From: Streptomyces sp. NA02950 | GTDB lineage: Bacteria; Actinomycetota; Actinomycetes; Streptomycetales; Streptomycetaceae | DNA length: 64,000 nucleotides | Reading direction: 5' to 3' | Assembly (NCBI RefSeq): GCF_013364155.1 | Contig: NZ_CP054916.1 | Span: 4,771,001-4,835,000 of the forward strand | Part shown: one piece after another, positions 40,256 through 51,182 of the stretch | Layout: each line of letters opens with the position of its first letter | Numbering within the stretch: the first letter of the stretch is position 1 | Notes under the pieces: generated by a model | Database searches by the model: none | What the model saw: only the letters and a program-made list of their open reading frames with translations | What the model was told of the DNA's origin: nothing | Made by a program: the position numbers and the translations under genes

Positions 40256-41131
40256 TCATCCGCGCAGCGGCAGCGCCTCGGCCAGGGTGCGCCACTCCGC
40301 CCGCGGGATGTCCTCGAACGCCTTGGCCGTCACCACCTGGACCGCCAGATGGTCCGCACCCGCGGTCAGGAACTCGTCCACCCGGCGGCGGACCGCCTCG
40401 GCGTCGCCCAGGGCGAAGAGGGAGCCGATGAGGTGGTCGCTGCCGCCGTCCGCGAAGTCCTTCTCCGAGAAGCCCAGCCGGAGCAGGTTGTTGGTGTAGT
40501 TGGGGAGCCCCAGGTAGAAGGAGAGGTAGTTGCGGGCGGTGGCGCGGGCGTTTTCGAGATCCGGGTCCAGGACGACCTTGAGCTCGGGCGCGAGCAGTGC
40601 CTCGTTCCCCAGGATCTCCCGCGCCGAGGCGGTGAATTCGGGGGTGACGAGGTACGGATGCGCTCCGGCCGCGCGGTCGCGGGACAGCTCCAGCATCTTC
40701 GGGCCCAGGGCGGCCAGGACACGGCGGGAGGCGGGGACCGGTGTCGGCGCCGAGTCCAGCGCCGTGAGGTAGTCCTGCATCGCGGAGTACGGGCGGGCGT
40801 ACCGCTCGACCAGCTGGCCGTGGCTCACCCCGAGACCCAGCAGGAAGCGGCCCTGGTGGGTGGCGTCGATGGCGGCGTACCGTTCGGCCACATAGGCGGG
40901 CTCGTGGTCCCAGATGTTGAGGATGCCGGTGGCCACGGTGATGCGGGAGGTCGCGTCCAGCAGGAAGGCGGCCTCGTCAGGGCCGGGGCTGCCGCCGAGC
41001 CAGAGCGCGCCGTAGCCGAGGTCGTCCACTTCGGCCGCCGCCTCCCTGACCTGCGCGTGTTTCGCGGGGTCGGTGGAGTGCAGGGCGCCGGTCCAGATGC
41101 CGATGGTGCCGAGTGCGGGATGAGATGCCAT
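40256..41131 (-). CDS. LLM-class F420-dependent oxidoreductase
   Basis: The product has 291 residues of the luciferase-like monooxygenase superfamily, in the F420-binding branch. Typical segments are GTIGIWTGALHS, LGYGALWLGGS, ITVATGILNIWDHEP and GRFLLGLGVSHG. The family uses reduced or oxidised F420 on diverse substrates. The last third (LPNYTNNLLRLGFSEKDF) is typical of the TIGR03620-like subgroup. No partner gene is evident. Confidence 0.88.
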   Translation of the reverse strand: MASHPALGTIGIWTGALHSTDPAKHAQVREAAAEVDDLGYGALWLGGSPGPDEAAFLLDATSRITVATGILNIWDHEPAYVAERYAAIDATHQGRFLLGLGVSHGQLVERYARPYSAMQDYLTALDSAPTPVPASRRVLAALGPKMLELSRDRAAGAHPYLVTPEFTASAREILGNEALLAPELKVVLDPDLENARATARNYLSFYLGLPNYTNNLLRLGFSEKDFADGGSDHLIGSLFALGDAEAVRRRVDEFLTAGADHLAVQVVTAKAFEDIPRAEWRTLAEALPLRG

Positions 41132-41221
41132 GCACGAGGAACCCGGTGATCGTCTCCGGAAATTCCCCCGGTGACCCGTTCGGACCGGCGTTCCGGAGTC
41201 CGCCCGCCGCCCTCACCGAAT

Positions 41222-41262
41222 TCTCAGACTCTTCACAGGTTGCCGATAGGTATCTCTCAGAC
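41222..41262 (+). promoter_or_regulatory. Direct repeat before the response-regulator gene
   Basis: TCTCAGAC occurs at 41222-41229 and 41255-41262, 33 bp apart (three helical turns). OmpR-type regulators often bind such direct repeats at their own promoter. Confidence 0.4.
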
Positions 41263-41282
41263 GGGTATCGGAGGCTACGGCC

Positions 41283-42020
<738 letters not shown>

Positions 42021-42024
42021 GGCC

Positions 42025-43584
42025 GTGGTCCGTTCCCGGCGCGCAGTACGCCGTACCTGGTCGCTGCGCACCCGTCTGGTGGTCTCGGCGATCGCGCTGA
42101 TCGCGGTTGTCAGCGCGGTGATCGGCTCGGTCACCACCATCGCCCTGCGGTCCTATCTCCAGGGCCAGGTGGACGACGATCTGCGGGCCTCGGCCGGGCG
42201 CTTCATGGACCGGCCCGGCCAACCGCCCCATCACGACGTGCTGTTCGTCGCCTCCACCGGCCAGCCCATCGGCACCGTCGGGGTGCGGTTCGGCGAGCGC
42301 GGCACCATCGTCCAGGCGGGCCGGAGCAATGACAAGCCCATGACCGCCGATCTGGAGGACCTCGAGGGCCGGGTGGACCCCCTGACCGGCGGGCAGCTGA
42401 AGGCGCTTCGGTCCGTCGCGCGGGACGGACGGATCCGTACCGTCGGGCTGCCCGACCTCGGCGACTATCGCGTGATCGCCAATCCGGAGCAGGTGGAGAA
42501 CGGGCTCCTCCTGGCCTACCCCCTCGGCCAGACGCGGCAGACCGTCAACACCCTCATCGTCGTCGAGGTCTGTGTGACCGCCGCCGGGCTGGTCGCGGCG
42601 GGGATCGCCGGTGCCGCGATGGTCGGCATCTCGCTGCGCCCGCTGCGCCGGGTGGCCGCGACCGCCACCCGGGTCTCCGAACTCCCCCTGCACAGGGGTG
42701 AGGTGGCGCTCCACGAACGGGTTCCGCCGTCCGAGGCCGATCCGCGGACCGAGGTCGGCCAGGTGGGCGCGGCGCTCAACCGCATGCTCGGGCATGTGGA
42801 GTCGGCGCTCGCGGCGCGTCAGGAGAGCGAGACACGGGTACGGCAGTTCGTCGCCGACGCCAGCCACGAGCTGCGGACGCCGCTCGCCTCGATCCGCGGC
42901 TACGCCGAGCTGACCAGACGCGGCCGGGAGGAGATCGGACCGGACACCCGGCACGCCCTGGGCAGGGTCGAGTCCGAGGCCGGGCGGATGACCGTCCTCG
43001 TCGAGGATCTGTTGCTGCTCGCCCGGCTCGACGCCGGCCGTCCGCTGGAGTGCGCGGAGGTTGATCTGTCGCCGCTGGTGGTCGACGCCGTCAGCGACGC
43101 CCGCGCGGTTGGGTCCCACCACGCGTGGCGGCTGGCACTGCCCGACGAACCGGCGGTCGTCCACGGCGACGCCGCCCGGCTGCACCAGGTGCTCGTCAAT
43201 CTGCTGGGCAACGCCCGTACGCACACTCCGGCCGGGACGACGGTCACGGCGCGGGTGCTGTGCGGGGACCGCGGGGCCGGGTTCTCGCCCGGGCCGATCC
43301 CACCTCCGTACGTCTCGCTGGAGATCGAGGACGACGGGCCGGGTATCCCGCCCGATCTGCTGCCGCATGTCTTCGAACGCTTCGCGCGCGGTGACGCCTC
43401 GCGTTCACGGGCCGCGGGCAGTACGGGGCTGGGGCTCGCCATCGTGCACGCGGTGGTGGTGGCGCACGGTGGAACGGTGACGGTGGAGAGCACCCCGGGG
43501 CGCACGGTGTTCGGCGTCCATCTGCCCGTACATTCGGCTCCTCGGCGGATCGCTGATCAGGACGGTGACCGTCGTCTTCGGTAG
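42025..43584 (+). CDS. Membrane sensor histidine kinase
   Basis: The product has 519 residues. Two transmembrane helices (about 17-40 and 175-205) flank a 135-residue extracytoplasmic sensor domain. HAMP, DHp with DASHELRTPLASIRG (phospho-accepting His), and an HATPase domain with NLLGNARTHTPAG, DDGPGIPPDL and STGLGLAIVHA follow. The GTG start lies four bases after the regulator stop. It is most like Actinobacteria kinases of the TcrY/PrrB type. The stimulus is unknown. Confidence 0.93.
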   Translation: MVRSRRAVRRTWSLRTRLVVSAIALIAVVSAVIGSVTTIALRSYLQGQVDDDLRASAGRFMDRPGQPPHHDVLFVASTGQPIGTVGVRFGERGTIVQAGRSNDKPMTADLEDLEGRVDPLTGGQLKALRSVARDGRIRTVGLPDLGDYRVIANPEQVENGLLLAYPLGQTRQTVNTLIVVEVCVTAAGLVAAGIAGAAMVGISLRPLRRVAATATRVSELPLHRGEVALHERVPPSEADPRTEVGQVGAALNRMLGHVESALAARQESETRVRQFVADASHELRTPLASIRGYAELTRRGREEIGPDTRHALGRVESEAGRMTVLVEDLLLLARLDAGRPLECAEVDLSPLVVDAVSDARAVGSHHAWRLALPDEPAVVHGDAARLHQVLVNLLGNARTHTPAGTTVTARVLCGDRGAGFSPGPIPPPYVSLEIEDDGPGIPPDLLPHVFERFARGDASRSRAAGSTGLGLAIVHAVVVAHGGTVTVESTPGRTVFGVHLPVHSAPRRIADQDGDRRLR

Positions 43585-43634
43585 GCGTCTTCGTGAGGCG
43601 TCTTCGTGAGGCATCGTCGGTAGGCGTCTTCGTG
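43583..43634 (+). repeat. Tandem 13-bp repeats
   Basis: Four head-to-tail 13-bp units, three identical (AGGCGTCTTCGTG) and one diverged, start at the kinase stop codon, followed by degenerate AGGCG copies. They may influence readthrough into the glycosyltransferase genes. Confidence 0.8.
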
Positions 43635-43741
43635 AGACGCAGGCGAGGCGCGGGTGAGACGTACGGGACGCGTCGCGGACTCACAGGCGGGCCACAGGTC
43701 GACCACACAGCCGTGACAGCGCCGCTCGCGAGGGTCGGCTC

Positions 43742-45054
43742 ATGCGAATCGACACTCCTCCCGGGGCATTGCCCGGCACACCCCTCGCGACCTTGCCCGC
43801 CCGCCGCCCGGTGACGGTCGGCGGCGGCCTACCGGTGCTCGACGTCGTCGTCCCCGTCCACAACGAGGAGGCCGATCTCGAGCGGTGCGTACGGCGGCTG
43901 TACGACCACCTGGCCCGCACTTTCCCCTACGGCTTCCGGATCACCATCGCCGACAACGCCAGTACGGACCGCACCCCCGAGATCGCGGCCCGCCTCGACG
44001 ACACGCTCGAGGAGGTCACGGCGGTCCGGCTGGAACAGAAGGGGCGGGGGCGGGCGCTGCGCACCGTGTGGTCGCTGTCCGCGGCGCCCGTCCTGGCCTA
44101 TATGGACGTCGATCTGTCCACCGACCTCAACGCGCTGCTGCCGCTGGTCGCCCCGCTGATCTCCGGCCACTCCGACCTGGCGATCGGTTCGCGGCTGACG
44201 CGCAGTTCACGGGTGGTGCGCGGGCCCAAGCGGGAGTTCATCTCGCGTGCGTACAACCTGATCCTGCGCGGCAGTCTGGCCGCCCGCTTCTCGGACGCGC
44301 AGTGCGGCTTCAAGGCGATCCGGAAGGACGTCGCGGAGCGGCTGCTGCCGCTGGTCGAGGACTCCGGATGGTTCTTCGACACCGAGATGCTGGTGCTGGC
44401 GGAGCGGGCCGGGTTGCGAATCCACGAGGTGCCGGTGGACTGGGTCGACGACCCGAACAGCACGGTGCGTCTGGTGCGCACCGCCACTGACGACCTCAAG
44501 GGCGTCTGGCGGGTGGGGCGCGCGCTGGCCACCGGTGCACTGCCGCTGGACCGGGTGCGCCGTCCCTTCGGGGACGATCCGCGCGACCGCGAGCTGAGCG
44601 GGGTGCCGGGCGGACTGCCCCGGCAACTCGTCGGGTTCTGTGTGGTGGGCGCGCTCAGCACACTGGTCTATCTGCTGCTGTACTCCGCCTTCCGGCTCGG
44701 CACCGGCCCGCAGACGGCCAATGCGCTGGCGCTGCTGCTGTCCGCGCTCGGCAACACCGCGGCCAACCGGAGGCTCACCTTCGGGGTGCGTGGACGGGAC
44801 CGGGCGGTGCGCCACCAGGCGCAGGGGCTGGCGGTGTTCGGCATCGGTCTCGCGCTGACCAGCGGTTCGCTGGCCGCGCTCACCGCCGCGCCCGGCACCC
44901 CCTCGCACGGCACCGAACTGGCCGTGCTGATCACGGCGAACCTCGCCGCGACCGTGCTGCGGTTCCTGCTCTTCCGGGCCTGGGTGTTCCCCTCGGAGCG
45001 TGACCGAGGGACCGCCGCCGCCGTCATCACCGACCACAACCCGGGGGACCACCG

Positions 45055-45058
<4 letters not shown>
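43742..45058 (+). CDS. Bifunctional family-2 glycosyltransferase/GtrA protein
   Basis: The product has 438 residues. The N-terminal half is a GT2 domain of the polyprenyl-phosphate sugar synthase type: LDVVVPVHNEEADLERCVRR, TIADNASTD, the metal-binding YMDVDLST and GSRLTRSSRVVRGPKREFIS. The C-terminal half is a GtrA-like membrane domain with four hydrophobic segments (about 295-410). Such fusions make polyprenyl-P-sugar and flip it across the membrane. The stop overlaps the next glycosyltransferase start (ATGA), so the two work together. Confidence 0.9.
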
Positions 45059-47367
<2,309 letters not shown>

Positions 47368-47402
47368 CACCGGAGGCCGCGCCGACGGCCGGGCGTCATC
47401 CC

Positions 47403-47461
47403 CTGTACGGCGTACAGCAACTCCCTGTACGGTGTATGGCAAACCTGTCATACACCGTACA
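47403..47461 (+). promoter_or_regulatory. TetR-type operators before the MFS gene
   Basis: CTGTACGGCGTACAG (47403-47417) is a palindrome. TGTACGGTGTATG (47426-47438) and CATACACCGTACA (47449-47461) are a perfect 13-bp inverted repeat with a 10-bp spacer. They lie directly before the efflux gene that precedes a TetR gene. Confidence 0.75.
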
Positions 47462-47485
47462 AGCGCGCTCCCGGGAGATGCCCCC

Positions 47486-49012
47486 ATGACCGCCTCGACC
47501 GCCGACACCGCACCCGCCGCCCCGCCGGACAGACCCTCCGGCGGCCATCCGCGGCGCTGGCTGATCCTCGGCGTGATCTGTCTGGCCCAGCTCACCGTGT
47601 TGCTGGACAACACCGTCCTCAATGTCGCGGTCCCTTCCCTCACCGAGGAGATGCACGCCACCACCGCCGACGTCCAGTGGATGATCAACGCCTATTCGCT
47701 GGTCCAGTCCGGCCTGCTGCTCACAGCGGGCAGCGCCGCCGACCGCTACGGGCGTAAGAAGATGCTGGTCGCCGGGCTGGCGCTGTTCGGTATGGGGTCG
47801 CTGACCGCCTCCCTGGCGCAGGGTCCGGGTCAACTGGTCGCCGCCCGGGCCGGGATGGGGATCGGCGGGGCGCTGCTGATGACCACCACGCTCGCCGTTG
47901 TGGTGCAGATCTTCGACGAGGCCGAACGCGCCAAGGCGATCGGGATCTGGGGCGCGGTGAGCTCGCTCGGCTTCGCGGCCGGACCACTGATCGGCGGCTC
48001 GCTGCTGGAGCACTTCTGGTGGGGCTCGATCTTCCTCATCAACCTCCCCGTGGCGCTGCTCGGTCTGGTCGCCGTCGTGCGGTTGGTGCCCGAGTCCCGG
48101 AACCCCACCGGTGACCGGCCCGATCTGCTCGGCGCGCTGCTCTCCACCGTGGGCATGACCGGTGTGGTCTTCGCGATCATCTCCGGGCCGGAACACGGCT
48201 GGACCTCGAACCGGGTGCTCTGCTCGGTCTTCGTCGGCGTCAGTGTGCTGACCGGGTTCGCGCTGTGGGAGCGCCATATCCCGTATCCCATGCTGGATAT
48301 GCACTTCTTCCGCAACCGGCGCTTTGTGGGTGCCGTCGCCGGGGGCATCCTGGTGGCCTTCGGAATGGCTGGTTCGCTCTTCCTGCTCACCCAGCATCTG
48401 CAGTTCGTGCTGGGTTACGACGCGTTGGACGCCGGGCTGCGCACCGCGCCACTGGCCCTCGCGGTGGTGGTGGTCAATCTGTCCGGTCTGGGCGCCCGGC
48501 TGCTGCCCGTGCTCGGCACTCCGCTGACCGTCATCATCGGCATGGGGCTGCTGGCGGCCGGTCTCGCCGCCGTGGCGGTGCTGGGTACGGACGGCTACGG
48601 CGGGATGCTCCTCGGACTGGTGGTGATGGGCTTCGGTATCGCGGTGGCCATGCCCGCGATGGCCACGGCGATCATGTCGGCCATTCCACCGGAGAAGGCG
48701 GGGGTGGGCGCCGGTGTCAATGGCACGCTCACCGAGTTCGGCAACGGTCTGGGGGTCGCCGTGCTCGGCGCCGTCCTGAACTCCCGCTTCGCGTCGCTGC
48801 TGCCCGCGGCCGCCGCCGGGGCGGGGTCGCTCCCGGCCGCAGCGGCCGCCGCCCGGACCGGCGGGGAGCGGGCGTCGGTGGCCGATGCCTTCGCCTCCGG
48901 TGTCGAGACCAGTCAGCTGGTCGGGGCGGTGGCGGTGCTGGCGGGCGGGGTGCTGGCCGCACTGTTGCTCGGGCGGGCCGAACGATCTTCACGGACCGCC
49001 CCGGCGGCATAG
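47486..49012 (+). CDS. DHA2-family MFS efflux transporter (14 TM)
   Basis: The product has 508 residues with the features of QacA/EmrB-type drug:proton antiporters: LLDNTVLNVAVPSL in TM1, motif A in DRYGRKKMLVAG, and about fourteen hydrophobic segments. GGGAG lies seven bases before the ATG. The TetR gene follows 80 bp downstream in the same direction, and strong inverted repeats precede the transporter. Together these suggest a ligand-inducible, repressed efflux operon. The ligand cannot be inferred. Confidence 0.9.
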   Translation: MTASTADTAPAAPPDRPSGGHPRRWLILGVICLAQLTVLLDNTVLNVAVPSLTEEMHATTADVQWMINAYSLVQSGLLLTAGSAADRYGRKKMLVAGLALFGMGSLTASLAQGPGQLVAARAGMGIGGALLMTTTLAVVVQIFDEAERAKAIGIWGAVSSLGFAAGPLIGGSLLEHFWWGSIFLINLPVALLGLVAVVRLVPESRNPTGDRPDLLGALLSTVGMTGVVFAIISGPEHGWTSNRVLCSVFVGVSVLTGFALWERHIPYPMLDMHFFRNRRFVGAVAGGILVAFGMAGSLFLLTQHLQFVLGYDALDAGLRTAPLALAVVVVNLSGLGARLLPVLGTPLTVIIGMGLLAAGLAAVAVLGTDGYGGMLLGLVVMGFGIAVAMPAMATAIMSAIPPEKAGVGAGVNGTLTEFGNGLGVAVLGAVLNSRFASLLPAAAAGAGSLPAAAAAARTGGERASVADAFASGVETSQLVGAVAVLAGGVLAALLLGRAERSSRTAPAA

Positions 49013-49092
49013 CATCGGACATGTATGACCCGCTGCGCGTCCTGGGCTCCCCGGACGTGCGGCGACAGCGCATCGGAGAAGGAGAGCGCGCC

Positions 49093-50019
49093 ATGGCAAC
49101 CGACAGCCGTGCCATCCGTCCGCGGTCCAGCGTATGGCTCTCCGAACGCAAAACCCCCAGGCGCAGGGGAGATCAGCAGCCGGTCGGGCTCGACCGTTTG
49201 AAGATCGTCGCGGCGACCGTCCGACTGCTGGACGCCGAGGGGCTCGGGGGCTTCTCGATGCGGCGGCTCGCGGCGGAGCTCGGGGTCACCGCCATGTCCG
49301 TCTACTGGTACGTGGACACCAAGGATCATCTGCTGGAACTCGCCCTCGACGCCACCATGGGCGAGATCGTGCTCCCCATCGAGGCCGTCGCACCGGAGAA
49401 GGCCACCCCGGTGTCCCCACCGGCGGCGCAAGCGGCGGAGGCACCACCGGCGGGACAGCAACCGGCGGACATACAGGAGTACCTACCCGCCGAGCCGCGG
49501 GACTGGCGTGAGCAGCTGCGCCAACTCGCCGAGGAATCACGGAAGGTACTGGTCCGCCACCCCTGGCTCTCCCCGCTGATGGGCGAGTACCTCAATATCG
49601 GGCCCAACGCGATGGCCTTCACCAATGCCGCGCAGGGGGTGATGCGCAACAGCGGGCTGCCGATGGACAAGGTGTCCAGCGCCCTCGCGCTCGTCACCCA
49701 GTTCGTCTATGGCTTCAGCAGCATCGAGGGCCGGTTCGCCGTCCGCTGCCGGGAGGAGGGGATCGCCCAGGACGAGCTGTTCCAGGAGGTGATGACCACG
49801 GTCAAGGACCGGCCCGAATTCGACGGCACCCGGGAGATGTTCGCGGCCCAGGGCGACATCGACGTCGAGGAGATGCGGGACCAGGACTTCACCTTCGCGC
49901 TGGACATCGCGATCGCCGGTATCGAGGCCCTGCGCGACGCGGCCCCGCGTGACCCGCGTGACGCGGTCCCGCAGGGCGCTGCCCCGCGTGAGGCCGGTCC
50001 AGGGTCCCGCGAGGGTTGA
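49093..50019 (+). CDS. TetR-family transcriptional regulator
   Basis: The product has 308 residues from the ATG at 49093 (AAGGAGAG upstream); an ATG at 49021 would add 24 residues. The HTH is GGFSMRRLAAELGVTAMSVY with following WYVDTKDHLLELAL. A Pro/Ala-rich insert (about 95-135) precedes the TetR_C-like ligand domain (REQLRQLAEESRKVLVRHPW...). It is likely to repress the upstream transporter through the TGTACGGTGTATG repeat. The C-terminus has a degenerate Asp-Ala/Pro-Arg repeat (APRDPRDAVPQGAAPREAG). Confidence 0.88.
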   Translation: MATDSRAIRPRSSVWLSERKTPRRRGDQQPVGLDRLKIVAATVRLLDAEGLGGFSMRRLAAELGVTAMSVYWYVDTKDHLLELALDATMGEIVLPIEAVAPEKATPVSPPAAQAAEAPPAGQQPADIQEYLPAEPRDWREQLRQLAEESRKVLVRHPWLSPLMGEYLNIGPNAMAFTNAAQGVMRNSGLPMDKVSSALALVTQFVYGFSSIEGRFAVRCREEGIAQDELFQEVMTTVKDRPEFDGTREMFAAQGDIDVEEMRDQDFTFALDIAIAGIEALRDAAPRDPRDAVPQGAAPREAGPGSREG

Positions 50020-50088
50020 GCCCCGGGCCCGGGCGGCTCTCGCCTGCCCCGGCCCCCGCCCGAGCCCCGTCCCCCGCCGGGGACGCCC

Positions 50089-50940
50089 TCACGCCACCGG
50101 CAGCTCCTCGCCCTGCACCGCCTGTATGTCCAGCTCCACCCGCAGTGTGGTGCCGATCGCCGCGATACCCGCCGCGACCACCTGGTTGTAGTTCATCGCG
50201 AAGTCCTCGCGGCGCAGCTCCGCGGTGGCCCGGAAGGCCGCCCGCACCCCGCCCCATGGGTCCGGACCGGTGCCCAGATAGGTCAGGTCGAGATCCACTT
50301 CCCGGACGATGCCGTGCATCGACAGCTCGCCGTGCACCGTCCAGCGATCCGCGCCCGCCGCGCTCAGATGCGTGCCCCGGTACGTCAGCACCGGATACTG
50401 GTCCACATTGAGGAAGTCGGGCGACTTGAGATGGCCGTCCCGCATCCCGTTTCCGGTGTCGATACTGCCCGCCTGGATCACCGCCTCCACACTGGACTTC
50501 TCGATGTCCTCGGCGATTTCGATCCGCCCGCCGAACTCCGTGAACCGGCCGTGCACACTGGATATCCCCAGATGCTGCGCCGTGGCGGCCACCGTGGAAT
50601 GCACCGGGTCCAGCGTCCACGCACCCGGCGGCGGCAGCTCCACCCCGCCCTGCCGCGCCAGCACCACTGTGCCCACATCGGCCCGCCCGGAGGCGGTGAC
50701 GATGGCCGTCGAGGCGACGGGCGCATAGCCGACGGCGGTGGCGATGACCGTGTACGGACCGGCCGCGAGCGGCTCCTCCGTGCGCACCGAGCCGTCCTCG
50801 GTGGCCTGGGCGCGCAGCACCTGCGCACCCGTCATATCCGTGACGGTCAGCACCGCGTGCTGCACCGCCCAGCCGTCCCGTGTGCGGATCCGGGCCCGCA
50901 GCCCCGCTGCCCCGCCTGTGCCCGCTTCCGTGGTCGTCAT
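50089..50940 (-). CDS. YceI-family protein with N-terminal carboxypeptidase-regulatory-like domain
   Basis: The product has 283 residues. Residues 10-100 are a beta-sandwich repeat (GLRARIRTRDGWAVQHAVLT, then LAAGPYTVIATAVGYAP) of the carboxypeptidase-regulatory/Cna-B-like type. The rest is a YceI lipocalin-like domain: GAWTLDPVHSTVAATAQHLG, SVHGRFTEFGG, DQYPVLTYRGTHL and DFAMNY. YceI proteins bind isoprenoid-like lipids. No signal peptide is present. The same kind of N-terminal repeat forms the tail of the neighbouring MFS protein, linking the two genes. Confidence 0.88.
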   Translation of the reverse strand: MTTTEAGTGGAAGLRARIRTRDGWAVQHAVLTVTDMTGAQVLRAQATEDGSVRTEEPLAAGPYTVIATAVGYAPVASTAIVTASGRADVGTVVLARQGGVELPPPGAWTLDPVHSTVAATAQHLGISSVHGRFTEFGGRIEIAEDIEKSSVEAVIQAGSIDTGNGMRDGHLKSPDFLNVDQYPVLTYRGTHLSAAGADRWTVHGELSMHGIVREVDLDLTYLGTGPDPWGGVRAAFRATAELRREDFAMNYNQVVAAGIAAIGTTLRVELDIQAVQGEELPVA

Positions 50941-51182
50941 GCCCGCCTCTCGCTCCCGCTCCCGTGTTTCTGCCCTGTCGTGCGCCGGTGGTCTTGGTGC
51001 GCCGATGCCCTGCGTGCGCGCCGGTGGTCTTCATGCGCCGGATCCAGGCGCCGGTGTGAGGCCGTCCCCTGCCTTTAGTACACCGCCGCCCGGATCCGGG
51101 TTCCGGGTCACGGCGGACGATCCCGCCGTCCCGGTCCGGGCCGGGGCGCGTCTCCGCTCGTCCACGCGCCGGCCCGGGGTCC

